Made by a program: the position numbers and the translations under genes
Shown here: piece by piece, positions 9,353 to 20,462 of the stretch
How the letters are laid out: every line of letters starts with the position of its first letter
Numbering within the stretch: the stretch's first letter is position 1
Assembly: GCA_964019335.1 (NCBI GenBank)
Contig: OZ025664.1
Coordinates: 434,001 to 498,000, forward strand
Length of the DNA stretch: 64,000 nucleotides
Direction: 5' to 3'
Source: Diplonema japonicum
Taxonomy: Eukaryota; Euglenozoa; Diplonemea; Diplonemida; Diplonemidae
Notes under the pieces: generated by a model
Database searches by the model: none
The model's input: only the letters and a program-made list of their open reading frames with translations
What the model was told of the DNA's origin: nothing

Positions 9353-10771
9353 AGCATGAGAACAAGGGGGCGTCTCACAAAGACTTCCTTTAACTCATAT
9401 ATATATTTTTTTTTTTTCTCTTTTTTTTTGCACATTTACCGGCATGAGAAAAGTAAAAGAAAAATAAGATAATTCTTTTCTTTATTTCTTTTTCATTTTT
9501 TTCTTCTCATAAATATAAGAAGAAGAAGGTAATATGTTTTTTTATTTTAAAAAAAAAGGAAGAGAGAGGCGGGCTAAGTGGAGGATATTTTAAAACAGTG
9601 GGAGAAGAAGCAAGGAGGGGGGAATGAAAATATTAGCACAAAAGGTTTCAAATTATATAAAACCGGAAAAGAAAAAACAAAGGGGGTTGGGGGAGGAAGC
9701 AGGGAGTGAGCTTTTGCAGCTCGGGAATGAATTGTTTTTAAAAAAAGGAGTTTTCTCTTTTTTTTTCTCTCTCTTCTCCCTCGTTCCTTACTTCTCTTCT
9801 GTTCCTCCCCCCCCCCTCTTTTTTTCCGTGTTTTTTCTTCACAATAATTTACCCCTTTTGTTTCCCCCTTTTTCTTCTTTTCTTATCGATTCTTTTAACA
9901 AATCCACCTCTCCCCGTCTTGCATTAAGGAAAGAACAATTCGCATTATTTTTTTTTCCTGCTTATTTCCATCTTTATTAAGTTGCTTTTACTATATTACC
10001 TTCCTCTCGCACCTACCCCCCCCTTTTTTTTGGTCTTCTTCTACCTCCCTTTCTACACTAAACCCTTTTTTATTAAAAAAGGGTTTAAAAAAAAAAGAAA
10101 TATTTTTGTAACACCCTTTCCTCCCCCGTTCCTTGAAGAAAAAAGAGAATTATTTCTAAAAACCAGGGAGCAATGCAGCCAAAATGTCCTTGCTGACTCG
10201 GGCCTCCTCTCTTTGATTTTCCTTTTCTTTTCTTCACCCCCCCACCCCCTCATTTTCCTCTCTTTTAACTTTTACACCCTGCCTTTTTCTTTTTTTTCCC
10301 TCCTTCATGCTCTATTATTTACGCCTCATATCTCTAAAGCCGAGGACAGAAAATTGCCGTTTTTTTGTTGTTTTTCCAAGGGTTCCAGTGTACACAAGGG
10401 GAAAAAAAAAAGAAAAAAAAGAAGAAGAAAGAAGAAGACGATCTTCTTCTTCAAGGGAAAAGTGCCCGCTGCACACATTGCTGCAAAATGGGACCCTCGC
10501 CCAGAGCGACCACAAAAATCTTTGGCGGGCCGTTGCTAACCACTTCGTTCCTATCATCAGGCCCCCCGGTAAGGTGGGGATAGACCGGCGATCGCCTGTC
10601 TAAGCAATTCTTTTTGAAAACGTCGCCGGACTACGTAGATCGGCGAATTTCTAGTACCTGCGGTAGGCCATAAGGGGGCAGGGGTTGCCCCCTTTTGTGA
10701 GGAATTTTTCTCTTTTTATTAATCACGGGGTGTGTGGTTTTAGTCCGCATTGGATTGCCTGCACCCACTGA
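9353..10771. other. Spacer, middle part (unit copy 1), no gene seen
   Basis: AT-rich DNA with many T and A runs plus C runs near 9810 and 10015. Frames here translate into Lys, Phe and Pro runs and are not credible. Around 10560-10700 the composition becomes balanced and contains two hairpins (10622-10646 and 10672-10694). The middle (10165-10215) shares a 45-base motif with the flank of array copy 3. Recurs at 20463-21881. Confidence 0.6.
10672..10694 (+). other. Perfect 9-bp hairpin followed by T run
   Basis: AAGGGGGCA and TGCCCCCTT form a perfect 9-bp stem with a 5-base loop, and the right arm continues directly into TT (CCTTTT at 10691-10696). A second stem (TCGCCG/CGGCGA) lies 25 bases upstream. 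A small RNA end or a Pol III-type stop is possible, but nothing shows transcription. Recurs at 21782-21804. Confidence 0.35.
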
Positions 10772-11528
10772 ATAATAAACTGCAGACGAGTTCCCTCCAT
10801 CGGTTCTGTGAACGTGTTGCTTGATGGAGCAATCATGAAGCTCGCTGAATCGGCAGCTCATGTTGAGAACCCCCCATGGACGAACTTTTGCGTGTCCCAC
10901 GGAGTCCAACTCAGTTCCACGGCATCCAGTCTGTACCACGAAAAGGTACACAAACCGTACTTCAGCTCTGATGGGCAACGTGGAGCAGTGGTTAGCGCCG
11001 CAGCCGGAGTTGCAAGCTGCCGGTTTATTCGATCTTGATCATAAATCTAAGACCCGAAATCGAAACAGCTAAGCAGTTGGTCGAGCCGTTGCTTCACCAC
11101 TTAAGCAATCAGTTCTCCATAGAACTTGGCAAAGAGGCAAAAGGATAAAGTGTGGAAGAGGGTGCAGCGGCTGAAGTCAGATAACTGGGTTAAGGCCGTG
11201 CGAGAAGACATCAGTCTAGTGGTGACTGAGCTTGTCAAGCTCAAGACAAGTTCTTCTCCCATCAACCACGACACCATCAGGGAGACTCTATCGATAGAGT
11301 TCTTCTTGCTGCTATCCGCAATTCCCTACATGCTCTACAGCAGCGGTCGAACGCAGTTTCAGCGAGCTGCGCCTCGTGTTCACAAGGCTCAGGACATCAA
11401 TTAAACCTGAGAAACTGAACTGTCTATTGGTGATAAGCACGGAGGGGGCAGATGTTCCGAGTGAAGACTTCATCAGTTGCGTCATAAGACGGTTTCATGA
11501 TATGCCGACGGCATGTGAACCTTACTGA
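10772..11528 (+). pseudogene. hAT-family transposase relic (spacer copy 1)
   Basis: Two conserved parts of a hAT transposase remain in different frames. The frame at 10772-10967 reads NVLLDGAIMKLAESAAHVE then PPWTNFCVSHGVQL, like the DDE-region segment with the DGA and C-x-x-HG-x-x-L motifs. The frame at 11313-11528 reads VERSFSELRLVFTRLRTSI then EKLNCLLVIS, the C-terminal dimerisation block (ERSFS, LR, L-x-x-L). Between them lie stops, a frameshift and a tRNA-like stretch around 10980-11050 with an A-box-type AGCAGTGGTTAGCGC. The element is dead. Recurs at 21882-22638. Confidence 0.6.
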
Positions 11529-12101
11529 GGCTGAGTTTTTGGAGGGGTTGCACAAATGTTCAGGGAGAAAAAAAAGTGTTCACAGTGGCCGAGAGGCCCA
11601 ATTAACGTTCACCCCTATTTTTATTTTTTTTTTGAAAAAAAGGGTCAAAAAATCTGCTAAAAAGCACCGCAGGTCTATCGAAAAAAACCCATTTTGAACC
11701 GGGGGCCCTGTATCATAGTGAATCTTTTTTTTTTTTCGAAAAGTCGAAAACGAAACTACATCGCTCCTTTGCCTCGCTCAGAGTGTTTAACTTTTCTAAA
11801 GTTTTTTCTCAGCCACCCTTGCAAGGTTTCTCAAGATATTTCACAAATTCCCTCTAGCGCCCTTAGCCATTGGGACTTGAACAAGTACGAGAGAGCCTGT
11901 GGCATAGCACGCACTACCAATCTTTTCTGGTGAAAATGGCGAACATAAATCTGGGAGAAAAACTTTCTGACGAACATTACCCCCTGTCACTTTTTAACGG
12001 AAAATTATTTTGCTTACAACTAGCCACAAAAAAAAAAAAAAAAAAAAAAAAAAACACAGTTTGTACCCTTTACACAACACATAAGAGTTCCCAACCTACC
12101 T
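11529..12101. other. Spacer, last part and upstream region of copy 2
   Basis: No gene seen. It contains an A-box-like CAGTGGCCGAGAGG near 11584, T and A runs (28 A at about 12028-12055), and then a short mixed leader before the ATG of copy 2 at 12102. The leader before copy 2 is not the A-rich leader found before copy 1. Recurs at 22639-23211 before copy 3. Confidence 0.55.
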
Positions 12102-15100
12102 ATGAATGCGGTAAAGATAGCAGCGGTGCTGCTGTTGGCGACGGCAACGAGGGGACAGCAGACCTGTTCAAACTTCGGGGATGAGGAGTCGTGTGTGAAC
12201 TGGAAGTGCGACACGGGTGTGTGCCAGTGGGAGGCGACTTTGAGGAGGTGCGGGTGCCCAACGGGGTGCTCTGTGTTCCTGAACCCGGACACCTGCAAGG
12301 GGAACCGCTGCCCTGGGACGCAGGACCCTTGTGATTGGAACAGCAACAATGACAAATGTGAGTGCTCCAGCAGGCCCTGCTCCAGCTTCACTGACGAGAA
12401 AATCTGCCGGACAATGCAATGCCCTGGTAAGCCGAACACTCTTTGCGTGTTTGAGAACGACAAGTGCGACTGTCCTCCTGAAACATGTAAAGACCTACAA
12501 GATGAGAAATCGTGTATGAACTTCGTCTGCCCTGACAACAAAATGCAGTGCAAGTGGAATACTCCCGCTCGTGCAAGGCATTTCTGTGATTGTCCTCCTG
12601 CTGAGACGGAGGCACCCGCCCCCAGGAACTGCTTGGACCTGCGCGACGAGAAGTCTTGTGAGAGCTTCATCTGCCCCGACAACAACATGAACTGCAAGTG
12701 GATGACCTCTTCAGCCGGGAAGCAGTTCTGCGACTGTCCTCCTCGTGAGACGAAGGCACCTGAGACGAAGGCACCCGCTCCAAGGAATTGTAAAGACTTG
12801 AGGGATGAGAGGTCTTGTGAAAACTTCATCTGCCCCGACAACAAGCTGAATTGCAAGTGGATGACTTCACCCATTGGACAGTATTGCGACTGTCCTCCTC
12901 ATGAGACAGAGGCACCTGAGACGAAGGCACCTGAGACCAAGGCACCTAGGACGAAGGCACCTGAGACGAAGGCACCTGAGACCAAGGCACCTAGGACGAA
13001 GGCACCTGAGACGAAGGCACCTAGGACGAAGGCACCTGAGACCAAGGCACCTGAGACGAAGGCACCCGCTCCAAGGAATTGTAAAGACCTGAGGGATGAG
13101 AGGTCTTGTGAAAACTTCATCTGCCCAGACAACAACATGAACTGCAAGTGGATGACTTCTTCAGCCGGGAAGCAGTTCTGCGACTGTCCTCCTCGTGAGA
13201 CAAAGGCACCTGAGACGAAGACACCTGCTCCCGAGAACTGTGAGGACCTGAGGGATGAGAGGTCTTGTGAAAACTTCATCTGCCCAGACAACAAGAGAAA
13301 CTGCAAATGGAATACCCCAGCTGGTGCAAAACATTTCTGTAATTGTCCTCGTGAAACTGAGGTGCCCGCCCCCAAGAACTGTGAGGACCTGCGTGACCAC
13401 AAGGCCTGTGTGAACTTCGTCTGTCCTGACAACAACCTGAACTGCAGGTGGATGACCTCACCCAAGGGACAGTACTGCGACTGCCCTCCCGTCGAGACGG
13501 AGGCACCTGCACCCGAAAGATGCGAGGACCTGCGTGACCACAAGGCCTGTGTGAACTTCGTCTGTCCCGACAACAAGCTGAACTGCAAGTGGATCGAGAA
13601 CTCTTCAACTGGTAAGCAGTTCTGCGACTGCCCCCAACGTGAGACGAAGGCACCTGAGACGAAGACACCTGCTCCCGAGAATTGCGAGGACTTGAGGGAT
13701 GAGAGGTCTTGTGAAAACTTCATCTGCCCCGACAACAAGTTGAACTGCAAGTGGATGACTTCACCCAATGGACAGTATTGCGACTGTCCTCCTCGTGAAA
13801 CAGAGGCACCTGAGACGAAGGTACCCGCCCCCAAGAACTGTGAGGACTTGAGGGATGAGAGGTCTTGTGAAAGATTTATGTGTCCTGACAACAACATGAA
13901 CTGCAAGTGGATGACTTCTTCAGCCGGGAAGCAGTTCTGCGACTGTCCTCCTCGTGAGACAAAGGCACCTGAGACGAAGACACCTGCTCCCGAGAACTGT
14001 GAGGACCTGAGGGATGAGAGGTCTTGTGAAAACTTCATCTGCCCAGACAACAAGAGGAACTGCAAATGGAATACCCCAGCTGGTGCAAAACATTTCTGTA
14101 ATTGTCCTCGTGAAACTGAGGTGCCCGCCCCCAAGAACTGTGAGGACCTGCGCGACCACAAGGCCTGTGTGAACTTCGTCTGTCCTGACAACAACCTGAA
14201 CTGCAGGTGGATGACCTCACCCAAGGGACAGTACTGCGACTGCCCTCCCGTCGAGACGGAGGTGCCCGCACCCGAAAGATGCGAGGACCTGCGTGACCAC
14301 AAGGCCTGTGTGAACTTCGTCTGTCCCGACAACAACCTGAACTGCAGGTGGGTGACCTCTTCGGCCGGGAAACAGTATTGCGACTGTCCTCCTCGTGAGA
14401 CAAAGGCACCTGAGACGAAGGCACCCGCTCCAAGGAACTGTGAGGACCTGCGTGACCACAAAGCCTGTGTGAACTTCGTCTGTCCTGACAACAACCTGAA
14501 CTGCGAATGGATGACCTCTTCGGCCGGGAAACAGTACTGCGACTGCCCGCGTCGCGAAACGGAAGCCCCTCCCGCGCTGTCCTGCGGTGAGCACGAGTCC
14601 CCGGATGACTGCATGTCGCACTGGTGCGTTGACGAGAAGAAGAAGAGGTGTGAATGGGTGAGGTCGAAGGAAACGGGGAAGGAGTACTGCGACTGCCCTC
14701 CGGATGTGACGCCGGTGCCCGCTCCCGAGGTCTGCGAGGATGTGGACACCGAGAGGGAGTGCGTGAACTTTTTGTGCCCGCGGAACAAGCAGAGGTGCCA
14801 GTGGACGTCGACCCCAGTTGCTGGTGGGGGGAAGGGAAGCTGCAAGTGTCCACCGGAAACCTGTGCGGACCTCCCGAAAGAGCAGTGCAGAGAGCAGGCG
14901 TGCCCGAACTTCCCCGCGATGAAGTGCGACTGGGTGGAGGACGCGGCCGGTTCGAGGTGCGAGTGCCCCCCTCCTGACAGCTGCGCCGTGTTCACGGAGA
15001 CCTGCGAGCAGCAACCCTGTCCCGAGAACCCCTCTCAGATGTGCTTTCGGAACCAGGTGGGGGTGTGCGACTGTCCGAAGGTGGCGCGTCCCTGCAAGGA

Positions 15101-18100
15101 CTTCGACAGGGAGCAGTGCCAGAAGCAGAAGTGTGCGACGGCCCCCGATGTGGACTGTGCTTGGGCGGAGGACTTGGAGGAGTGCACGTGCCCGGAGGCG
15201 AAGGCTTGCTCGGAACACGGCCCTGCGAGGTGCCCTCGCGAGTCGTGCCCCGAGGACAGTACGAGGCGTTGCTTCTGGGACAAGCACACGGAGGCCTGCG
15301 ACTGTCTCCCCCCGAAGGACCCCTGCAACTTGGTGGCGGACAAGGAGAAGTGTGTGAAGACGGAGTGCCCCGACAAGAAGGCGCTCTCGATGATGCTGAC
15401 GGGTAGCGAGGCGACGCCCACGACCACCCTGTGCGAGTGGGACGACCGGACGAAGCACTGCAGCTGTGGGTCGTCGTCGTCGTCGTCGTGCAGGAGCCTG
15501 CAGAGACCCGAGGACTGCAACGGGAAGAAGTGCCCGGACAACGCGGACAGTTTGTGCTACTGGGACTCCTCGAGGGACCTGTGCGACTGTTTGGAGAAGG
15601 AGACCTGCAGGGACAAGACGAGGGAGAAGTGCAGCGGGGAGTGTCCCGAGAACCCCGCGAACACGTGCAGGTGGAACAGGGCTCTGGACACGTGCGAGTG
15701 CGTGGCGAAGCAGAACAGCTGCCGCGACATCCGGGTGAGGAAGGACTGCTACGGGGAGTGCAAGGTGAACGGGCAGGACAGCAAGTGCTACTGGGACGGG
15801 TTGACGTCGACCTGTGACTGCTACACCCCGCACGTCGGATCCTGCGGAGACTACACGTCGCCCAGCCTGTGCACGGGGCAGTGCCCCGAGAACAAGGACG
15901 AGGCCTGCTCCTGGAACAGGTTCACCGACCGGTGCGAGTGCGGTCGGGAAGGCTGCAAGCGCTACCCGACCAGCGTGTGCGAGAAGATGCCGTGCCCGGA
16001 CTACCCGAACATGAGGTGCGAGGTGGACCGCCTCACAGGGACGTGCGACTGCCCGAGGCAGCAGAAGACCTGTCGGGATCTGAGCATGACCTCGTGCTAC
16101 GGGAGGTGCCCGGAGAAGCCGGAGCTGGAATGCAGGTGGGACAAGGCGGAGCAGGTGTGCGGGTGCCACGACCCGACCCCGGCACCCACGCCCGCCCCCA
16201 CCTCGGAGAAGAGGTGTTCCGACATCAAGGAGCAGGAGAGGTGCCTCGGGAGGTGTCCGAACAACTGGGCCGGGTGGTGTGCGTGGGACGAGAAGGCGAA
16301 GAGGTGCGGGTGCGAGTCTGGTGGGGTGGAGCGCTGCAGCGACATCGCTGTGAGGGAGCTGTGCGTCGGGACTTGTCCGGAGAACCCGCGCTCTGTGTGT
16401 CGGTGGAAGAAGGAGGATCACGGGATGGGGGGCTGTCGGTGCGCTGATGCTGCAACCCCGTCGCCCACCCCGGCTCCGACCTGGCCTGTCGAGAAGTGCT
16501 CGCACATCACCTCGATGGAGAACTGCAAGGGGGTGTGTCCCGAGGACAAGAGCAGCATCTGCGTCTGGAAGGAGGAGAAGTGCGGGTGCTTCAACGGGGG
16601 ATTGAAGAAGTGCGAGCAGATCCTGGACCGAGATTTGTGTTTCGGGACGTGTCCGGAGGACCACATGAGCACCTGCAAGTGGAACCTGGAGGGAAACTGG
16701 TGCGGGTGCGCCCCCGTGGTCCACAAGTGCAGCGAGCACAGCTCTCCGTCGACGTGCAGGGGGAGGTGTCCCGAGAACCCGGACAGCCTGTGCATCTGGA
16801 ACCGGAGGCGCGACTCGTGCGAGTGCATGGTGGACACGCTTCGGACGTGCAAGGAGCTCCCTAAGAGGTCGTGCCTGGGGGTGTGCCCGGAGAACGGAAG
16901 CGGGAGGTGCACCTGGAACGAGGACATCGGGGTGTGCGGGTGTCGAGAGGAAGCGAAGAGGTGTGCGGACTACGGGTCGGCGAGCGAGTGTGTGGGGATG
17001 TGCCCGGAGAACAGGGACCGACAGTGCTACTGGGACGATTCGAGGGCGACCTGCGACTGCGCGGACCCGAACCCGAAGTCGTGCAGGGCGATCTCAAGCC
17101 CGAAGCTCTGCAACGGGGTGTGCCCCGAGGACCACACCTCGAGGTGCGGGTGGACCGATTCCCACGGCTGCGACTGCAGGGGAGCGGAATCCTGCGAGCA
17201 GCTCTCCCTTGAGCAGTGCAACGGACAGGAGTGCCCGACCGACCCGAAGAACGCTTGTCTCTGGAACTCCCGGCACCGAAGGTGCTCCTGCCAGTCTCCG
17301 GACCCCTGCCGCTACCGCCCGTACGAGACCTGCTCCGGTCGCTGTCCGGAGGACCCGACGATGTCCTGTGCTTGGAACCACGCCTCCTCCACCTGCGGCT
17401 GCGGTGGACCAGGGAGGACCTGCAGGGCGCTTCCACGAGAGCGGTGTGGCGGGTTGTGCCCCGAGGACCCGACCGCAAACTCCAGGTGCTTCTGGAACCA
17501 CCGCCTGAACAGCTGCGACTGCGGAGACAGACACCCCCCCAGAAGCTGCAGCGACTTCAGCAACACCCACAAGGACCTCTGTGAACAGCAGAGGTGTCCT
17601 TACGACATAGCGTCAACCCTTGTGGCGGCGACTCCTGCGTGGCAGCTGCAAGGAAGGAGGTGCGAGTGGGACGCGAGGGACAACACCTGCGGCTGCCCAG
17701 TGGGCAACAAGGCCTGCAAGTGGCGTTCGCAGAGGGAGTGCAGGGGAACGTGTCCGGAAGACGACAGCAAAGACTGCGTTTGGAGGGAATTGGGTGTGGT
17801 TGGAGTGGACGACCAGCAGCTGGTGGCGAGCAGCATCGCGATACACAGCAGGGGAAGGTGTGACTGTGCAGAAAGGCAGGAACCGAAAGAGTGCAGGTAC
17901 TGGAGCAAGGACGTGTGCCGCCGTATGCAGTGCCCCGACGACCACCAACAGAACTGCGTGTGGAGCGACCGCTCGGGTTCGTGCGAGTGCCCCAAGGCTG
18001 TGCGCTATTGTAAGGACCACCTTACTTACGAGACGTGCACGGGTCCGTGTCCCGAGGGGGGGAACTCGAAGTGCTATTGGAACCGTGCGGCCGGTCACTG

Positions 18101-19046
18101 CGACTGCTACCAACCCGTGGAGGCGTGCAGCCACTACAACCAGCTGGAGTGCGGGCGGAGGCAGTGTCCCGAGGAGCCGACGAAGCGCTGCAGGTGGAGC
18201 AGCGTGAGGGACGCGTGTGAGTGCCCGCGAGATCAGCCACCGAGGTCGTGTGCAGTGTTCAACAGCAGCCCGCGCCTCTGCGAGGCTTCGCGGTGCCCCG
18301 AGGACATGACGAAGAACTGCCGCTGGAACGGAAGGAGCTGCGGGTGCGACGACAAGCCGCCCTCCTCGTGCGGGGAGATCGGGGACGCGAGGACGTGCGT
18401 GACGAGCAGGTGCCCCGAAAACAAGGAGATGAAGTGCGAGTGGAGCGGGACCCTGCAGACCTGCCACTGCCCCCCAACAACGCAGAGGAACTGCTCCATG
18501 TTCACGACCCCCGGGGTGTGCGTGAGGCAGACCTGTCCCGACGAGAAGGGGAAGCAGTGCATGTGGACGGGCAAGGGGTGCGAGTGCGACAAGCGCGTGA
18601 AGAGCTGCAGGGAACACAGGACGGAGGAGGACTGCTGCGGGACGTGTCCGGAGGACAACGAGAAGAAGTGCAAGTGGGACAAGAGGAGGAATGAATGCGG
18701 GTGTGTGGAAGGGGAGGTCCCGCCGCCGCCTCCACCGAAGAAGTGCTGTGAGGCGAAGGAGGAGCCCGGGAAGTATGGGAACCCGTTTTGCTTCGAGGGA
18801 CACCGGTGCTGCGCGAACACGGGGAAGTGGGTGTGCGGGAATGGCTCGGGTGTGGTGGACTGCGGGAACGGGAACGCGGACTACGGAGAGGCTTGCCCCT
18901 GCAGGGACGGGGAGTGCAGGGACTGCAAGGGGACCTGCGTGATAGGGGCAGAGGTCCTCTGCTTCGCCAACCCGTGCACCTTCGCAAAGTGCCCTTCAAG
19001 ATGCCGAGCCAACTACTGCAACGGATGCAACGCCTGCTGCGAGTAA
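12102..19046 (+). CDS. Giant secreted cysteine-rich modular protein, copy 2
   Basis: This 2,314-residue protein is the same as copy 1 from its third residue on; it starts MNAVKIAA instead of MAVKIAA because the repeat junction falls inside the first codons. Signal peptide, 49 six-cysteine modules, KAPET linker and distinct cysteine-rich C-terminal tail are all intact, with no frameshift or stop over 6.9 kb. The upstream region is the array spacer, so this copy may be controlled differently from copy 1. Its 3' flank is the same spacer as that of copy 1. Confidence 0.87.
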   Translation: MNAVKIAAVLLLATATRGQQTCSNFGDEESCVNWKCDTGVCQWEATLRRCGCPTGCSVFLNPDTCKGNRCPGTQDPCDWNSNNDKCECSSRPCSSFTDEKICRTMQCPGKPNTLCVFENDKCDCPPETCKDLQDEKSCMNFVCPDNKMQCKWNTPARARHFCDCPPAETEAPAPRNCLDLRDEKSCESFICPDNNMNCKWMTSSAGKQFCDCPPRETKAPETKAPAPRNCKDLRDERSCENFICPDNKLNCKWMTSPIGQYCDCPPHETEAPETKAPETKAPRTKAPETKAPETKAPRTKAPETKAPRTKAPETKAPETKAPAPRNCKDLRDERSCENFICPDNNMNCKWMTSSAGKQFCDCPPRETKAPETKTPAPENCEDLRDERSCENFICPDNKRNCKWNTPAGAKHFCNCPRETEVPAPKNCEDLRDHKACVNFVCPDNNLNCRWMTSPKGQYCDCPPVETEAPAPERCEDLRDHKACVNFVCPDNKLNCKWIENSSTGKQFCDCPQRETKAPETKTPAPENCEDLRDERSCENFICPDNKLNCKWMTSPNGQYCDCPPRETEAPETKVPAPKNCEDLRDERSCERFMCPDNNMNCKWMTSSAGKQFCDCPPRETKAPETKTPAPENCEDLRDERSCENFICPDNKRNCKWNTPAGAKHFCNCPRETEVPAPKNCEDLRDHKACVNFVCPDNNLNCRWMTSPKGQYCDCPPVETEVPAPERCEDLRDHKACVNFVCPDNNLNCRWVTSSAGKQYCDCPPRETKAPETKAPAPRNCEDLRDHKACVNFVCPDNNLNCEWMTSSAGKQYCDCPRRETEAPPALSCGEHESPDDCMSHWCVDEKKKRCEWVRSKETGKEYCDCPPDVTPVPAPEVCEDVDTERECVNFLCPRNKQRCQWTSTPVAGGGKGSCKCPPETCADLPKEQCREQACPNFPAMKCDWVEDAAGSRCECPPPDSCAVFTETCEQQPCPENPSQMCFRNQVGVCDCPKVARPCKDFDREQCQKQKCATAPDVDCAWAEDLEECTCPEAKACSEHGPARCPRESCPEDSTRRCFWDKHTEACDCLPPKDPCNLVADKEKCVKTECPDKKALSMMLTGSEATPTTTLCEWDDRTKHCSCGSSSSSSCRSLQRPEDCNGKKCPDNADSLCYWDSSRDLCDCLEKETCRDKTREKCSGECPENPANTCRWNRALDTCECVAKQNSCRDIRVRKDCYGECKVNGQDSKCYWDGLTSTCDCYTPHVGSCGDYTSPSLCTGQCPENKDEACSWNRFTDRCECGREGCKRYPTSVCEKMPCPDYPNMRCEVDRLTGTCDCPRQQKTCRDLSMTSCYGRCPEKPELECRWDKAEQVCGCHDPTPAPTPAPTSEKRCSDIKEQERCLGRCPNNWAGWCAWDEKAKRCGCESGGVERCSDIAVRELCVGTCPENPRSVCRWKKEDHGMGGCRCADAATPSPTPAPTWPVEKCSHITSMENCKGVCPEDKSSICVWKEEKCGCFNGGLKKCEQILDRDLCFGTCPEDHMSTCKWNLEGNWCGCAPVVHKCSEHSSPSTCRGRCPENPDSLCIWNRRRDSCECMVDTLRTCKELPKRSCLGVCPENGSGRCTWNEDIGVCGCREEAKRCADYGSASECVGMCPENRDRQCYWDDSRATCDCADPNPKSCRAISSPKLCNGVCPEDHTSRCGWTDSHGCDCRGAESCEQLSLEQCNGQECPTDPKNACLWNSRHRRCSCQSPDPCRYRPYETCSGRCPEDPTMSCAWNHASSTCGCGGPGRTCRALPRERCGGLCPEDPTANSRCFWNHRLNSCDCGDRHPPRSCSDFSNTHKDLCEQQRCPYDIASTLVAATPAWQLQGRRCEWDARDNTCGCPVGNKACKWRSQRECRGTCPEDDSKDCVWRELGVVGVDDQQLVASSIAIHSRGRCDCAERQEPKECRYWSKDVCRRMQCPDDHQQNCVWSDRSGSCECPKAVRYCKDHLTYETCTGPCPEGGNSKCYWNRAAGHCDCYQPVEACSHYNQLECGRRQCPEEPTKRCRWSSVRDACECPRDQPPRSCAVFNSSPRLCEASRCPEDMTKNCRWNGRSCGCDDKPPSSCGEIGDARTCVTSRCPENKEMKCEWSGTLQTCHCPPTTQRNCSMFTTPGVCVRQTCPDEKGKQCMWTGKGCECDKRVKSCREHRTEEDCCGTCPEDNEKKCKWDKRRNECGCVEGEVPPPPPPKKCCEAKEEPGKYGNPFCFEGHRCCANTGKWVCGNGSGVVDCGNGNADYGEACPCRDGECRDCKGTCVIGAEVLCFANPCTFAKCPSRCRANYCNGCNACCE

Positions 19047-19062
19047 GAACGCAAGCGAAAGA

Positions 19063-19763
19063 ACTTTAAAAAAAATATATGAAAGTGTAAACAGTCCCGT
19101 GACGAGCTGAACACGATTCTGGACGGGAGAAGGAACAAGACAAGGCACTGATCAAGCCGCTTGAAAAAGATAAAGGAGGGGAATGGGATCGAGGACGGAG
19201 TAGATTTCGAGTCTCGTGCCCCCCCACACCCCCCCTTCCCTTTTTTTTATATAACACCCTTGGATAATGCTGATTGTCACCCCACCCCTTTTTTTATTAA
19301 AAATTAAGAAGAAGAAAGAGCAAGAAGAAGTACCTGGGATCAATGTTTCTTTTTTTTTTTTTTTTTTTTGGCCATCTGAGGCCATTCCGGCGCTTAAGGG
19401 TGGGAATAAGAGCTTTACTTCCCCTTAAAATGCCGTGGCGAAATAGCTGCCCCGTATTGCCTTAGGGAAATCCCCAAAAAAGCTGTCCCGTGTGAGGAAA
19501 ACAGCAGTGAGAGCGACTCAAATGGCGAAGAGTGAAATGAAACGACTTACTTGCCGCCAAATGAGCCATTATTTGTTGACAATAAATAGCTATTTATGTA
19601 ATAACTTGATGTGGTTCTATTAGAATCTCTACTTCTTCTGTTCTCTTTTTTTTTTTTTTTTTTTTTTTTCAAAGCTTGCTCTTAATATTTTTTCACCCCC
19701 ATCCCTCTCTCTCTTTTTAACAAAATTTTATCCCTCCCTCCTTTTTTTTTTCTTTTTTTTAGT
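19063..19763. other. Spacer, first part (unit copy 2)
   Basis: Same sequence as 7953-8653. No gene seen; the dispersed repeat copy lies at 19518-19594 (minus strand). Confidence 0.6.
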
Positions 19764-20462
19764 TTACAGAGGGAAGCGGCCAAGGAGGACAAGGACAGGC
19801 TCGAGAAGACCCAGCGTTACCTGCTGGCTGTGGTGGGGGAACGCGACGCAGCCTTGCAGGCAAAGAGGCAGCAGATCTACCGGACACACCAATGGCTGGA
19901 GATCACGGAGGGGGAGGCACACCCAGCACCAACAGAGGAGGAGTTCGCGAGGCTGCAGACCGGCAACACCCTGAAGGAGTACACGAAACCGGTGCAGAAA
20001 TGGCACAAGCAGCTGCGCTGGTATGGAGGGAACAGAAGCACGGCAGTGTCGACGGTGGAGCTGGCGCTGGATTTCGAAAACGTGACCCAGAAATCCCTTG
20101 GAGGGAAGCTAGGGGAGTTGGCAGAGGTGCGACAGAAGGCCAGGAGACTGCACACGGTGATGAAGAAGGTGTGGAACACATGGGAACTAGGGAGACTGCA
20201 GAAGAAGGTGAAAGGAAGGAGGGCCTTCCCTGCTGAACCATGCAAGAGAGTACATACGCTGCGATCAATCGGAGGGACGAAGGCGGTGATCGGGTGGAGT
20301 AGAAGAGCAATCTTTGCATCAACGAAGACCAAGTACGACCTGGAGGAGCTGGGGAAGCAATGGGCAAAGGAAAGAAGGGAAAAAGTAGCCAAGCTGGGGA
20401 GGAGGCCGGCACGACCACCGAAGAAGGAGAAACCGCTGCTGAAGGGGGATAGGTGCAGGTAG
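19764..20462 (+). pseudogene. LINE-type reverse transcriptase C-terminal fragment (spacer copy 2)
   Basis: Identical to the fragment at 8654-9352: an open frame lacking an initial ATG, with the ELALDFE and WSRRAIFAST blocks. Two identical copies show that it travels with the array and was not inserted independently. Confidence 0.4.

Noticed and set aside
9624-10539. Frames of 118 and 185 codons in the spacer
   Set aside because: Translation of T and A runs (Phe, Lys, Leu, Pro); no conserved features.
10975-11050. tRNA gene in the array spacer
   Set aside because: Only an A-box-like string and a vague T-arm are seen; it interrupts a dead transposase.
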